A stretch of 64,000 nucleotides of DNA from Ammoniphilus sp. YIM 78166 (GCF_004522215.1 NZ_SDLR01000001.1:248001-312000); one strand, 5' to 3'; counted from the first letter of the stretch, positions 9,503 through 18,571 are shown. Notes: generated by a model from the letters alone, not told the origin. Program-made: numbers and translations.

Positions 9503-10348
9503 ATGAAAGGTATTTCTTTTAATACGTGGGTTTATGGGAGTTTTCCAGTTTGGCTTCCTTCTTATTCGTTAGACGAGGTGATTACTAGACTTTCCTCCTT
9601 CGGCTATGATGCCATTGAGATTGGATGCGCAAGTCCACACGCCTGGCCGGACTATTTATCCAAGGAAAGAAGACAAGAAATATACAAGCTGCTTCAGCAA
9701 AAGAATCTAAAGGTATCGGCTATGCTGCCTGCTCCTGGGGGCGGGCCTGGGATGAACCCCAGCTCCCCATTGGCGGAGGAAAGAGAATTTACCATCCGTC
9801 ACTACAAGGATGTTGTGAGATTGGCCCATGAATGGGAATGCCCGACCGTCATTTGGGTGGCAGGTTGGGTGGTTCATGGACTTTCTCAAAGGGATGCCTG
9901 GAATTATAGCGCAGAGGGGCTAGCGGATGTCGCAAGATATGCCAAAGAGCTTGGGGTGACCATGGTCGTGGAACCGACCCCGGCGGACAGCAATTTGATT
10001 GAAACGGCGGATGATGCCTTGCTGTTGAGCGAGCAGACGGGGGAATCCAATGTGAAAGTGATGTTTGATACGTTCCATGCTTTGTACCGAAATGAAGTTG
10101 CTAGCGACTATGTTTATCGAATGGCGGATAAGCTTCACCATGTCCATATTTCTGACAATGACCGCCTTCCTCCAGGACAAGGGAGATGCGATTTTACGGC
10201 GGTGCTCAAAGCCTTAAAAGAGATAAACTATGATGGCTATTTGTCCATGGAAGTCGGTTTCCATACGAGACAAGCGGAGCCGGATTGGTACGCCAAAACC
10301 TCTATCGATTATCTGAGAGCCAAATTAGCCGAAATTGAAAAGGGATAG
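9503..10348 (+). CDS. Sugar phosphate isomerase/epimerase, paralogue of the one at 17747
   Basis: A 281-residue xylose-isomerase-like TIM barrel. Metal-site strands include VVEPTPADSNLIET, VMFDTFHALYRN, HHVHISDNDRLPPGQG and SMEVGFHTRQ. It is closely similar along its whole length to the protein at 17747 (I estimate over 70 percent identical by eye), which lies in the second sugar operon. It is much less like the isomerase at 7422. The name epimerase is by family only. RBS AAAGGGG. Confidence 0.86.
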   Translation: MKGISFNTWVYGSFPVWLPSYSLDEVITRLSSFGYDAIEIGCASPHAWPDYLSKERRQEIYKLLQQKNLKVSAMLPAPGGGPGMNPSSPLAEEREFTIRHYKDVVRLAHEWECPTVIWVAGWVVHGLSQRDAWNYSAEGLADVARYAKELGVTMVVEPTPADSNLIETADDALLLSEQTGESNVKVMFDTFHALYRNEVASDYVYRMADKLHHVHISDNDRLPPGQGRCDFTAVLKALKEINYDGYLSMEVGFHTRQAEPDWYAKTSIDYLRAKLAEIEKG

Positions 10349-10352
10349 TTGA

Positions 10353-11339
10353 ATGGCTGATCAGTGGCTTGTGGGCGTTGACGTTGGAGGCACTACGATT
10401 AAGATCGCGTTTATCAGCGATAGCGGGGAAATCCATCATAAGTGGGAAATCCCAACGGACAAGAGAGACCAAGGAAACCATATCCCCTCTCAAATCGCCC
10501 TAGCGATTAATGAAAAGCTGAGAGAGATAGGGGAGACAAAAAATAAGCTGTCAGCGATTGGTATTGGCGCCCCTGGACCGGTTAATGATGCGGATGGATC
10601 GGTGGAGATTGCTGTTAACTTAGGGTGGAGCAATTTCCCTTTGAAAGAGCGGCTTGTGCTTGAAACGTCATTGCCGGTCACGGTAGACAATGATGCCAAT
10701 GTGGCAGCGATTGGCGAGATGTGGAAGGGTGCCGGCGAGGGAGCGAAGGACTTGTTGTTGGTGACGCTTGGCACCGGCGTTGGCGGGGGAGTGATTGCCA
10801 ACGGAGAGATCGTTCATGGAGTCAATGGTGCCGGAGGAGAACTCGGTCACATTACAACTGTACCGGAAGGTGGATTCCCCTGCAATTGCGGGAAGACAGG
10901 ATGTCTTGAGACCATGGCCTCGGCAACAGGTGTCGTTCGCCTGGCGATGAAAGCTCTTGAATCTAGGGATGAACCGAGTCTGCTCAGAGATATTTATGGG
11001 GAAGAGAAAAAGCTTACGTCCAAACAAATTTTCGAGGCCGCGCAAGAGAATGATCGTCTTGCCCTTGAAGTTGTCCAAGAATTAGCCTTTCATTTGGGGT
11101 TAGCGCTGGCCAACTCGGCTAATGTATTAAATCCCCAAAAAATTGTCATTGGCGGGGGAGTTTCGAAGGCTGGAGATACTTTGTTAAATCCCGTGAGAGA
11201 CGAGTTTCAGAGGTTTGCCTTTCCACGCGTTTCGGCGGGAGCGGAAGTGATGATGGCGAGGATGGGCAATGACGCTGGTATCTTGGGCGCTGCCTGGTTG
11301 GCCAAAACACAAATGAAAACGATAATCCAATACATCTAG
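10353..11339 (+). CDS. ROK-family sugar kinase (glucokinase-like)
   Basis: A 328-residue ATP-dependent sugar kinase. The N-terminal phosphate loop is GVDVGGTTIKIAF, the catalytic aspartate region is TVDNDANVAAIGE near residue 108, and the ROK zinc motif is CNCGKTGCLETMAS near 176. A second glycine-rich ATP-binding stretch (VIGGGVSKAG) is near 270. It starts four bases after the isomerase gene. It would phosphorylate the free sugar released inside the cell; glucose is the usual substrate of close relatives but this is not proven here. Confidence 0.88.
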   Translation: MADQWLVGVDVGGTTIKIAFISDSGEIHHKWEIPTDKRDQGNHIPSQIALAINEKLREIGETKNKLSAIGIGAPGPVNDADGSVEIAVNLGWSNFPLKERLVLETSLPVTVDNDANVAAIGEMWKGAGEGAKDLLLVTLGTGVGGGVIANGEIVHGVNGAGGELGHITTVPEGGFPCNCGKTGCLETMASATGVVRLAMKALESRDEPSLLRDIYGEEKKLTSKQIFEAAQENDRLALEVVQELAFHLGLALANSANVLNPQKIVIGGGVSKAGDTLLNPVRDEFQRFAFPRVSAGAEVMMARMGNDAGILGAAWLAKTQMKTIIQYI

Positions 11340-11358
11340 AAAAATGAGGGGGATCAGC

Positions 11359-12540
11359 ATGAAGAAAAAGAAATCATTGTACCTAACTTTGCTTTTAAGC
11401 GGTTGTCTAGCCCTTGCCGGCTGTGCCAATCAAAGTCCTGCGACTTCAGCCGATCAGAGCGGAACACAAACTCCTGCGGAGGAGAAAGTGCAGGCCCCTG
11501 CTTCCGGCCCAATCACCATCAATATGGACATTCCGGACAAAGAGGTTTTGGATAAAGGACCCAATGGCGAGCAGGCGATTTCGGCCAAAACATTGCAATT
11601 GACCGAAGCAGAAGTCCAGAACATCAAAGAGGGGAACTTTACTGCAGCCCTTGTTATGCATTACACCGGTACGGATTATATGACAGCTCAAATCGATGCG
11701 ATGAAGGCCACTTTTGAAAGAATGGGAATTAAAGTCATTGCGGTGACGGACGCCCAATTTAAATCGGAGAAGCAAATATCTGACATTGAAACCGTATTGG
11801 CGAAATCTCCTGATATTATCGTTGCTGTGCCGGTGGATCCCGTTTCGTCAGCAGCTGGTTTCCAAAAAGCGGCCAAAGCTGGAGTGAAGATCGTCTTTAT
11901 GGATGGAGTAGCACATGGACTGGAGGCTGGAAAAGATTATGTCAGCATTGTATCGGGCGACAATGCCGGTAACGGTGCGACGGCTGCAGAAATTATGGCT
12001 GAAAAGCTTGGCGGAAAAGGAAAAGTGGGCGTCATCTTTTATGATGCGGATTTCTTTGTGACGAGCAACCGTTCGAATGCTTTTGAGCAGACGATGAAGG
12101 ACAAGTATCCCGATATTGAAATTGTTGCCCGCGGTGGGATTACCGGTCCCAATGATGGGGAAAAAGTCGCTTCCGCGATGCTGACTAGATACCCTGATTT
12201 AGATGGCTTATTCGTCATTTGGGATGTGCCTGCTGAAGGCGCAATCGCAGCGGCTCGCACAGCAGGAAAGAATGATCTCGTCATTACAACGACGGATTTA
12301 GGGACAAATGTTGGAATCGAAGTGATTTCAGGAGGCATAGCGAAGGGAATTGGAGCCCAATTGCCGTACGACCAAGGAGTGGCACAAGCCATTCTAGCCG
12401 GCTATGGGATTCTTGGAAAAGAAGCCCCTGCTTATGTTTCGACCCCTTCCTTGCCTGTTACTCAAGAAAATCTTTTAGATGCATGGAAGTTAGTTTATGG
12501 CGTGGATGCGCCGGATATTATCAAGAATGCGGCGAAGTAG
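11359..12540 (+). CDS. Second sugar-binding lipoprotein of the first operon
   Basis: A 393-residue paralogue of the binding protein at 1271, with lipobox LALAGC and the shared motifs VTDAQFKSEKQISDIETVLA, VAVPVDPVSSAAGFQKA and VITTTDLGTNVGIEV. The start at 11359 has GGGGG seven bases upstream and gives a clean signal peptide; an in-frame ATG at 11344 is less likely. No separate permease or ATPase accompanies it, so it may feed the transporter at 3760-6220 with a second ligand. It is the last gene before a hairpin. Confidence 0.86.
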   Translation: MKKKKSLYLTLLLSGCLALAGCANQSPATSADQSGTQTPAEEKVQAPASGPITINMDIPDKEVLDKGPNGEQAISAKTLQLTEAEVQNIKEGNFTAALVMHYTGTDYMTAQIDAMKATFERMGIKVIAVTDAQFKSEKQISDIETVLAKSPDIIVAVPVDPVSSAAGFQKAAKAGVKIVFMDGVAHGLEAGKDYVSIVSGDNAGNGATAAEIMAEKLGGKGKVGVIFYDADFFVTSNRSNAFEQTMKDKYPDIEIVARGGITGPNDGEKVASAMLTRYPDLDGLFVIWDVPAEGAIAAARTAGKNDLVITTTDLGTNVGIEVISGGIAKGIGAQLPYDQGVAQAILAGYGILGKEAPAYVSTPSLPVTQENLLDAWKLVYGVDAPDIIKNAAK

Positions 12541-12576
12541 AGAGGTTAGAAGGCTATAGTAAGATGAATCATTTGG

Positions 12577-12607
12577 GGCTCACAGGTTTTCTGTGGGCCT
12601 TGATTTG
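12577..12607 (+). terminator. Terminator of the first sugar operon
   Basis: Arms GGCTCACAG (12577-12585) and CTGTGGGCC (12591-12599) pair with one G-U around a five-base loop. The following T tract is short and interrupted. Bases 12608-12753 hold no further gene that I can see. Confidence 0.5.
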
Positions 12608-12753
12608 CATTGCCCCAGCATATACAGGCACCTAACAATAGTACATGCGGCAAGATCACTTTTTTCATTCGGGTCTGTCCTCCTTTTACTTGTAGCTGAA
12701 GCAATACTAATGCCAACTGAAAGAGAACATAGAGTAGAGAAGGGGTGTTAAGA

Positions 12754-14505
12754 ATGGGAATCGTACACTTAGTAGAAACCTCGGTCCCAACGATCCAGAG
12801 CCAATCCCTGGTGAGGCATGCGATTGAAATCATCAAAAATTACGATGTGGATGGGCTTCCTGTTTTAGAGGGCGAGAAATACATGGGGATGGTGTATGCA
12901 AGGAAGCTCTTGGGGGCAGGGCTTGACGAGCCGGTTATCGCGCACATCATCGCAGACCGTGTGACGGTAACAGGAGAAATAACACTGCAAGGCTTCCCTG
13001 CTTTATCCGAACGGTATGTACCTATTGTGGAGGACGGGATGTACAAGGGGTGCATGGATGGCAAGCATCTTTTTGCCCTGTTCCGCGACCAGTTCCAGCA
13101 GCAGTCCGTCATCGATCAGTCTTACGACGGAATCCTCATTGCTGATGCGCAAGGGCACATCTTATACATTAACAAGGCCTTCGAGCAAATGACCCTGCTT
13201 AAGAAATCGGAGCTAGAAGGCATCCATATGACGGATCTGGTTAACAAGGGACTGTTTCGCAATGAGTCCGTGGTAATGAAAACCTTGCAAACGGGAAAGC
13301 CCTATACCAATGTGCAATCCTATAAAAACAGCGGGCTGCACACCCTCGTCACTGCGGCCCCCGTCCATGATGAGCGCGGTGAACTAAAGTTTATCTTGGC
13401 TAATGTCCGGGATATTTCGGATCTTACCCGCTTGCAGAAGCAGCTGGAAACGTCTCAGGAGAAGCTCAAGCAGCTGCAGTTCGAAAACATGAAATCCACG
13501 GGCAAGCTGATCGCCTATAGTGAAGAGATGGAGGCTGTTCTTGATTTGGTGTATCACGTGGCTTCGTCCGATTCAACCGTGCTTCTGCTAGGAGAATCCG
13601 GGGTAGGAAAAGAAGTCATGGCCAAGATTCTACATGAAAACAGTTCCCGGGTGGAGACGGGGACCTTCATGAAGGTCAACTGCGGAGCCATTCCTCCGAA
13701 TCTGTTGGAGTCGGAGCTTTTTGGCTATGATCAGGGAGCGTTTACGGGAGCGAAAAAGGGAGGAAAGCCCGGCATTTTTGAGCTGGCGCACAATGGGACC
13801 CTATTTCTCGACGAAATCGGAGAGCTTCCGCTGGACATGCAGGTGAAATTACTTAGAGTCCTTCAGGAGCAAGAAATCATGCGCGTAGGGGGCGTAACGC
13901 CCGTTAAGATCCATGTTCGCATCATCGCTGCGACCAATCGCAATTTGGAAGACATGACAAAGCAGGGAACGTTCCGGCAGGATTTATATTACCGCCTAAA
14001 TGTCGTACCCATTAATATCCCGCCGCTTCGAGAAAGGAAGGCGGATATTGTTCCTCTACTCGGGCATTTCCTCAAGTTTTTTAATGAAAAATATCATTAT
14101 TCGAAGAAATTATCCAGTGAAGCCGTAGATCAGCTCATAATGTACAGCTTTCCGGGGAATGTCAGAGAGTTGTCCAACCTCGTGGAGCGGCTGGTTTTGA
14201 CTTGCCGGGAGGATATTATGGATGTCCGCCATTTGCCAAGCAATGTCGTTCAGGATATCAGCCAAACGGCAACCCGCTTAAAAGCTCCTGAGCATCGAGA
14301 GGAGGAAGAGGATATCTTGATGCTGGGATGGGATGATCCACTGCAGGAGGAAAACCGATTTGAACAGCTGGAAAAGGAAACGCTGGTCAAGGCGTTAAAA
14401 AGATACGGATCGGTTCGCAAAACCGGGAAAGCGATGGGGGTATCCCATACCACGGTACTCAAAAAAATGAAGAAATTTGGCCTAACGGCAGATCAGATTC
14501 GATAG
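12754..14505 (+). CDS. Sigma-54-dependent activator with CBS-like, PAS and AAA+ domains
   Basis: A 583-residue enhancer-binding protein. Residues about 1-115 look like a CBS-domain pair (VRHAIEIIKNYDVDGLPVLE), about 120-235 is a PAS domain (YDGILIADAQGHILYINKAF), and a short coiled coil leads to the AAA+ domain with Walker A GESGVGKE, the sigma-54 contact loop GAFTGA, and Walker B TLFLDEIGELP. A Fis-type helix-turn-helix ends the protein (ALKRYGSVRKTGKAMGVSHT). The ATG at 12754 has GAAGGGG eight bases upstream; a GTG at 12745 is possible. CBS domains suggest sensing of an adenylate. I find no convincing -24/-12 promoter nearby, so its target is unknown. Confidence 0.9.
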   Translation: MGIVHLVETSVPTIQSQSLVRHAIEIIKNYDVDGLPVLEGEKYMGMVYARKLLGAGLDEPVIAHIIADRVTVTGEITLQGFPALSERYVPIVEDGMYKGCMDGKHLFALFRDQFQQQSVIDQSYDGILIADAQGHILYINKAFEQMTLLKKSELEGIHMTDLVNKGLFRNESVVMKTLQTGKPYTNVQSYKNSGLHTLVTAAPVHDERGELKFILANVRDISDLTRLQKQLETSQEKLKQLQFENMKSTGKLIAYSEEMEAVLDLVYHVASSDSTVLLLGESGVGKEVMAKILHENSSRVETGTFMKVNCGAIPPNLLESELFGYDQGAFTGAKKGGKPGIFELAHNGTLFLDEIGELPLDMQVKLLRVLQEQEIMRVGGVTPVKIHVRIIAATNRNLEDMTKQGTFRQDLYYRLNVVPINIPPLRERKADIVPLLGHFLKFFNEKYHYSKKLSSEAVDQLIMYSFPGNVRELSNLVERLVLTCREDIMDVRHLPSNVVQDISQTATRLKAPEHREEEEDILMLGWDDPLQEENRFEQLEKETLVKALKRYGSVRKTGKAMGVSHTTVLKKMKKFGLTADQIR

Positions 14506-14518
14506 GCTGAAGTGAGTG

Positions 14519-14553
14519 AGCGTGGATTCGTATAGAACCACGCTTTTCTTTTT
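14519..14553 (+). terminator. Terminator of the sigma-54 activator gene
   Basis: AGCGTGG (14519-14525) pairs with CCACGCT (14538-14544), with additional TTC/GAA pairing inside. It is followed by a T-rich tail (TTTCTTTTT). Confidence 0.75.
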
Positions 14554-14649
14554 GTTCATGGGGTTGTTAAAAGATATTCCAAATCGGAGATGTAAACACG
14601 GCCTTTTGTATTTCCCTTAAATGGAAGGTTCATCGCCTTTAACAATCGC

Positions 14650-14789
14650 CTGTTCTTGATTTGGTGTATCACGTTGCTTCGTCCGATTCTACCGTGCTTC
14701 TGCTAGGAGAATCCGGGGTAGGAAAAGAAGTCATGGCCAAGATTCTACATGAAAACAGTTACCGGGTGGAGACGGGGACCTTCATGAAG
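14650..14789 (+). repeat. Stray 140-bp copy of the activator's Walker A region
   Basis: These bases repeat 13535-13674 of the sigma-54 activator gene with about three substitutions. The piece codes for the DLVYHVASSD to TGTFMK stretch including GESGVGKE. Outside the segment the similarity stops at once, except that four more bases match on the right after a one-base gap. It has no full gene around it, so it is a duplicated fragment, not a functional domain. Confidence 0.85.
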
Positions 14790-14972
14790 TCAATCTTCTC
14801 TCTCCATAGAGTCAATGGGATGAGGATCAGGAGTGTCGTTAGCCATCGAAGAGTGGATACGGCCACGGGATGCAAGGATTCATTCAGTACCTTTCCAACG
14901 ACGGGTTCAAATGGTTACCCCTATAATCTTAGACATTGAAAAGGCTACACGAGCATGTGTGGTAGTTTTGTA

Positions 14973-15004
14973 TTGACAATTCTGAATAGGTATGAGATTA
15001 TAAT
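14973..15004 (+). promoter_or_regulatory. Possible promoter upstream of the operator array
   Basis: A perfect TTGACA at 14973-14978 and a perfect TATAAT at 14999-15004 are present, but the spacing of 20 bases is longer than normal. The first operator palindrome begins at the last base of the -10 box. If active it would give a transcript with about 390 untranslated bases before the LacI gene at 15405. Confidence 0.35.
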
Positions 15005-15290
15005 GATAACGTTATCAAGTATTTACTTCCAAATCAGGAGATTAAATCACAAAGTGAGAACGTTATCAGCGTTGGACGTCGTTATAGAAATACATAAATA
15101 AAGATCTTATTTCTTTCAGATGGAGAACACGTTATCATTTAATTTTTGCTAGGAATCCTAGTAATTGTGCCAGCATCCAGATAAACGCGGAAAAAATAGT
15201 AGGTGAAAATGAATTCAATAGTTGTTACCTGAAAAAGAGAACGTTATCATTATACGGGTATACGAGGTGCTTAAATACGAGAACGATATT
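15004..15290. promoter_or_regulatory. Array of LacI-type operators (five related sites)
   Basis: A perfect palindrome TGATAACGTTATCA is at 15004-15017. TGAGAACGTTATCA is at 15055-15068, a variant ending CGTTATCA at 15130-15137, AGAGAACGTTATCA at 15236-15249, and a degenerate GAGAACGATATT at 15279-15290. The common core AACGTT with GAGA or GATA arms matches the sites at 15368 and 16597. The stretch 14790-15404 holds no gene, only these sites. Confidence 0.6.
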
Positions 15291-15367
15291 TAGAAGGTTG
15301 TTTTCTCAATCGAAATCACAGATAATTGAAGGGTAATAGGTGTGCAAGTAAAGTTATGATTTTGACT

Positions 15368-15379
15368 GAGAACGTTCTC
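15368..15379. promoter_or_regulatory. Operator in front of the second LacI gene
   Basis: GAGAACGTTCTC is a perfect 12-base palindrome 25 bases before the LacI start codon. It lies just after a TTGACT box (15362-15367), so binding there should block transcription, consistent with autoregulation. The -10 box is weak. Confidence 0.65.
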
Positions 15380-15404
15380 TAAAATAGCTTCTTGGAGGAT
15401 TAAC

Positions 15405-16484
15405 ATGAAGAAAAAGCATGACTCTGAAAAAATAGAAAAGAAGGAATACACCATACGAGATGTAGCTCTTTTGGCCGGTGTATCACCCGCCACGGTCGGG
15501 AGGGTTATTGGTGGATATGGAAGCGCATCCAAAAAAGCAACTCAAGCGGTGCTGGAGGCGACAGAAAAATTAAATTATTTCCCGAATGCCATCGCGCAAA
15601 GCATGAAGAAAAAGAATACCTACACGATCGGATTAATTATAGCGAACATTTGCAATCCCTATTTCAGTTCCATCGCAAGGGCTATGGAGGAATCATTAGT
15701 CAAACACGGTTATCACGTTATTATTTGCAATACGGATGAGGATTTGGAAAGAGAAATTTCATACATGAAAACTTTATATGAAAAAAGAATTGACGGCATT
15801 ATGATTGCAAGTGCACTAAAAGACAGTGAAAAGTCCAAAGCCGAAATTGACCGGATATACAAAGGGCCGATCCCCACGATTATTATCGATCGTGAAATAC
15901 CAGGTTTGGATCTGCCAACGGTTACTTCAGATAACTTCGGAGGGGCTTATGAGGCAACCAGTCATTTCATTCGTCTGGGACATCAAAGAATTGGTGTAAT
16001 TGGGACAACGATCAGCACTTTATCCCATCGGGTAGAGGGGTATAAAAAAGCGCTACAAGATAACCATATCCCTTTCGATGAGTTCCTGATTGCCAATAAA
16101 GGGGTAGAAAATATCAAAGCAGGTGATGTGAGGGAGGGATATGATACTACAAAAAAAATGCTAGAGGATCCCCAGTTAAGACCTACCGCTATCCTTACCT
16201 TAAATAGCTTGCTGACCAATGGAGCTTTATTGGCCATCGATGAACTAGGGTTAAAAATTCCCGACGATATTGCTGTCATCGGCTGGGATGACTTCGATCT
16301 AGCGCCTGTACTTAAACCACCTTTGACCGTAGTCAAACAATCTACCTATAATATCGCTTCCATAGCAACGAATAGGCTGCTGAGTTTAATCAATGGATTG
16401 GAGAATGGAAGTTCTGAAGAAAAGAAGGTGGTGTTGGCAACCCAATTAGTCATCCGGGAGTCATGTGGGATTAAGAAGGTATGA
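15405..16484 (+). CDS. LacI-family transcriptional regulator of the second sugar operon
   Basis: A 359-residue regulator with a short lysine-rich N-terminal extension (about 17 residues), the LacI helix-turn-helix TIRDVALLAGVSPATVGRVI, the hinge-region LNYFPNAIAQSMKK, and a sugar-binding core (IGLIIANICNPYFSS, VIGWDDFDLAPVL). GGAGG lies before the ATG. The operator palindrome upstream and the identical half-sites before the next gene suggest it represses itself and the operon from 16645 onward. Ligand unknown. Confidence 0.9.
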   Translation: MKKKHDSEKIEKKEYTIRDVALLAGVSPATVGRVIGGYGSASKKATQAVLEATEKLNYFPNAIAQSMKKKNTYTIGLIIANICNPYFSSIARAMEESLVKHGYHVIICNTDEDLEREISYMKTLYEKRIDGIMIASALKDSEKSKAEIDRIYKGPIPTIIIDREIPGLDLPTVTSDNFGGAYEATSHFIRLGHQRIGVIGTTISTLSHRVEGYKKALQDNHIPFDEFLIANKGVENIKAGDVREGYDTTKKMLEDPQLRPTAILTLNSLLTNGALLAIDELGLKIPDDIAVIGWDDFDLAPVLKPPLTVVKQSTYNIASIATNRLLSLINGLENGSSEEKKVVLATQLVIRESCGIKKV

Positions 16485-16596
16485 AGCTAAAAGAAAACAG
16501 GAAAGGGGGTGATGCCCATGTGAGGAAGCGAAATACAACGATGGATTAAGCCATTTCTCTGCAAATTAAAAGTTATTATCTTTTTTTATTCCAAAA

Positions 16597-16610
16597 TGAG
16601 AACGTTCTCA
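16597..16610. promoter_or_regulatory. Operator in front of the second sugar operon
   Basis: TGAGAACGTTCTCA is a perfect 14-base palindrome 34 bases before the dehydrogenase start. It shares its 12-base core with the site at 15368. The 160-base gap between the genes otherwise holds only a strong Shine-Dalgarno followed by ATG-TGA at 16518-16523. Confidence 0.65.
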
Positions 16611-16644
16611 AAAATACAGGAGATCTCGAAAGGAGTGCATTAGC

Positions 16645-17721
16645 ATGAGAGTAATTCAAATTGGTGGCGGATTTTGGGGAGGAGGATGGACGAGTGTCAT
16701 CAAAAATTCTCCCTATACGGAACTAGTCGCGCTTGTTGATTTAAACGAAGAAACCTTGCACAGAGTTGGCGAGGAGGTGGGGCTCCCTAAGGAACGAAGA
16801 TTCACCTCATTGGCAGAGGCGCTGAAACATGTAGAGGCCGATGCAGCCTTAGTCGTTACGCCTCCTCCCGCTCACGAACCTGTAGCGCTTGAGGCACTTG
16901 ATGCCGGCCTTCACTGCATGGTCGAGAAGCCAATTGCAGAGACGCTGGATGCTGCGAATCGAATCGTTGAGAAAGCGAAGGAAGTTAACCGTTATGTCAT
17001 GATTACCCAGAGCCATCGGTTCAAGCGAGGGCCCCGTACCGTCAAGCGTTTAATCGAAGAAGGGGCAGTCGGGAAAATCGAAACCCTGTATGGCCGTTAC
17101 AGAAAGGCCCCTCTTTTCACAGGATTCCGCGCAGAAATGGATGAGCCGCTGATTGTTGACCAATCTATTCATCATTTTGATTATATTCGCGGCATTTTCG
17201 GGATCGAACCGGACTATGTGAGAGCGCGAAGCTTTAATCCAAGCTGGTCCTATTTTAAGGGGAATGCTTCTGCCTTCGTCGAGTTTGAAACGAATGACGG
17301 CGCGATGATTTCGTATACGGGTTCTTGGGTTGCCCGCCGCCCGCATACAGGTTGGGATGGGTCATGGGAGGTACATGGTACATATGCCTCACTCTACTGG
17401 GATGACAATCGCGTGTTAATTTACCCGCATGAAAATGTGATCGGAGATACGGTGTTCTATAAAGGGGCAATCGAAAGAGCGAACGATATTCTGGAGGTTC
17501 CGCTCGACAATGTGGAAGCCGAAGAAAGATATGGGACACTAAAGGAATTCGTGACCTCCGTGAAGGAAAATAGACAGCCTGAAACCTATGGAGAGGATAA
17601 CCTTCGCAGCTTGGCGTTAGTATTGGCAGCTGTTGAGTCTACCAAGCGGGGCGGGGAACGAATCAATTTAAATGAGTTTTTGATCACCAATATTAAAAAA
17701 GGTTCATTAACGGGCCTCTAA
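16645..17721 (+). CDS. Gfo/Idh/MocA-family oxidoreductase
   Basis: A 358-residue NAD(P)-dependent dehydrogenase with an unusual Rossmann start (IQIGGGFWGGGWTSVI), the motif HCMVEKPIAETLDAANRIVE near residues 91-110 and DQSIHHFDYIRGIFG near 173 in the catalytic region. AAAGGAG ribosome binding site. First gene of the second sugar operon and directly downstream of the operator at 16597. It is not a close copy of the dehydrogenases at 2503 and 6247, so it may oxidise another position or another sugar. Confidence 0.87.
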   Translation: MRVIQIGGGFWGGGWTSVIKNSPYTELVALVDLNEETLHRVGEEVGLPKERRFTSLAEALKHVEADAALVVTPPPAHEPVALEALDAGLHCMVEKPIAETLDAANRIVEKAKEVNRYVMITQSHRFKRGPRTVKRLIEEGAVGKIETLYGRYRKAPLFTGFRAEMDEPLIVDQSIHHFDYIRGIFGIEPDYVRARSFNPSWSYFKGNASAFVEFETNDGAMISYTGSWVARRPHTGWDGSWEVHGTYASLYWDDNRVLIYPHENVIGDTVFYKGAIERANDILEVPLDNVEAEERYGTLKEFVTSVKENRQPETYGEDNLRSLALVLAAVESTKRGGERINLNEFLITNIKKGSLTGL

Positions 17722-17746
17722 TCGAGCAGAAAGAGGAGGAAAAAGC

Positions 17747-18571
17747 ATGAAAATTTCCTTTAATACATGGGTTTATAGCAGTTTTCCCGTTTGGTTGCCT
17801 TCCTATCCTTTGGAAGTCGTGATCCAGCGCTTGGCGTCCATGGGTTACGATGGCATCGAGATCGGGTGTGCCAGCCCGCATGCCTGGCCAGATTACCTCT
17901 CCCAAGAAAGGCGAAAAGAAGTACTAGGGCACTTGAAGCAGCACAACCTGGAGGTTTCCGCCATGCTTCCTGCACCGGGCGGAGGACCTGGCGTGAACCC
18001 GAGCTCTGCTCTTAAGGAAGAGCGGGCATTCACGGTAAAGCACTATAAGGATGTTATCCGCTTAGCGCATGAGTGGGAATGTCCAACGGTGATTTGGGTG
18101 GCTGGTTGGGCAGCATTCGGAACCTCTCAAAAGGAGGCATGGAATTATAGTTTAGAAGGCTTGCAGGATTGCGCCCGATATGCCAAAGATTTGGGGATCA
18201 CCCTGGTTGTCGAGCCGACCCCAGCAGACAGCAACTTGATTGAAACGGCGGATGATGCGTTGATGCTTGCCGAGGAAACGAGAGAATCCAACGTCAAAGT
18301 GATGTTCGATACGTTCCATGCTTTATACCGTAACGAAGTCCCTAGCGATTATGTCTATAGAATGAAAGATAAATTACACCATGTCCATATCTCGGATAAT
18401 GACCGATTGCCTCCAGGGCAAGGAGTCGGAAATTTTGATGCGGTATTGAAAGCATTGAAGGAAATCGACTACAAAGGCTATCTATCCATGGAAGTCGGTT
18501 TCCATACGAGACAGGCTGACCCGGATTGGTATGCGCAAACGTCCATAGACTTTTTGAGGTCCAAGCTGTAA
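17747..18571 (+). CDS. Sugar phosphate isomerase/epimerase, paralogue of the one at 9503
   Basis: A 274-residue TIM-barrel protein nearly collinear with the product of 9503. Both share SFNTWVY, EIGCASPHAWPDYLS, VSAMLPAPGGGPG and the metal-site strands VVEPTPADSNLIETADDAL and SMEVGFHTRQA. AGGAGG lies upstream of the ATG. Having one copy in each operon suggests that both operons feed into the same intermediate. Confidence 0.86.
   Translation: MKISFNTWVYSSFPVWLPSYPLEVVIQRLASMGYDGIEIGCASPHAWPDYLSQERRKEVLGHLKQHNLEVSAMLPAPGGGPGVNPSSALKEERAFTVKHYKDVIRLAHEWECPTVIWVAGWAAFGTSQKEAWNYSLEGLQDCARYAKDLGITLVVEPTPADSNLIETADDALMLAEETRESNVKVMFDTFHALYRNEVPSDYVYRMKDKLHHVHISDNDRLPPGQGVGNFDAVLKALKEIDYKGYLSMEVGFHTRQADPDWYAQTSIDFLRSKL

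Noticed and set aside
12603..12670. Sigma-54 promoter on the minus strand near the CBS-PAS activator
   Set aside because: A GG and a GC are eleven bases apart, not ten, and the boxes are poor.
16505..16523. Shine-Dalgarno followed by ATG-TGA (a start-stop reading frame)
   Set aside because: Such pairs occur by chance, and there is no structure or conservation to support a role.
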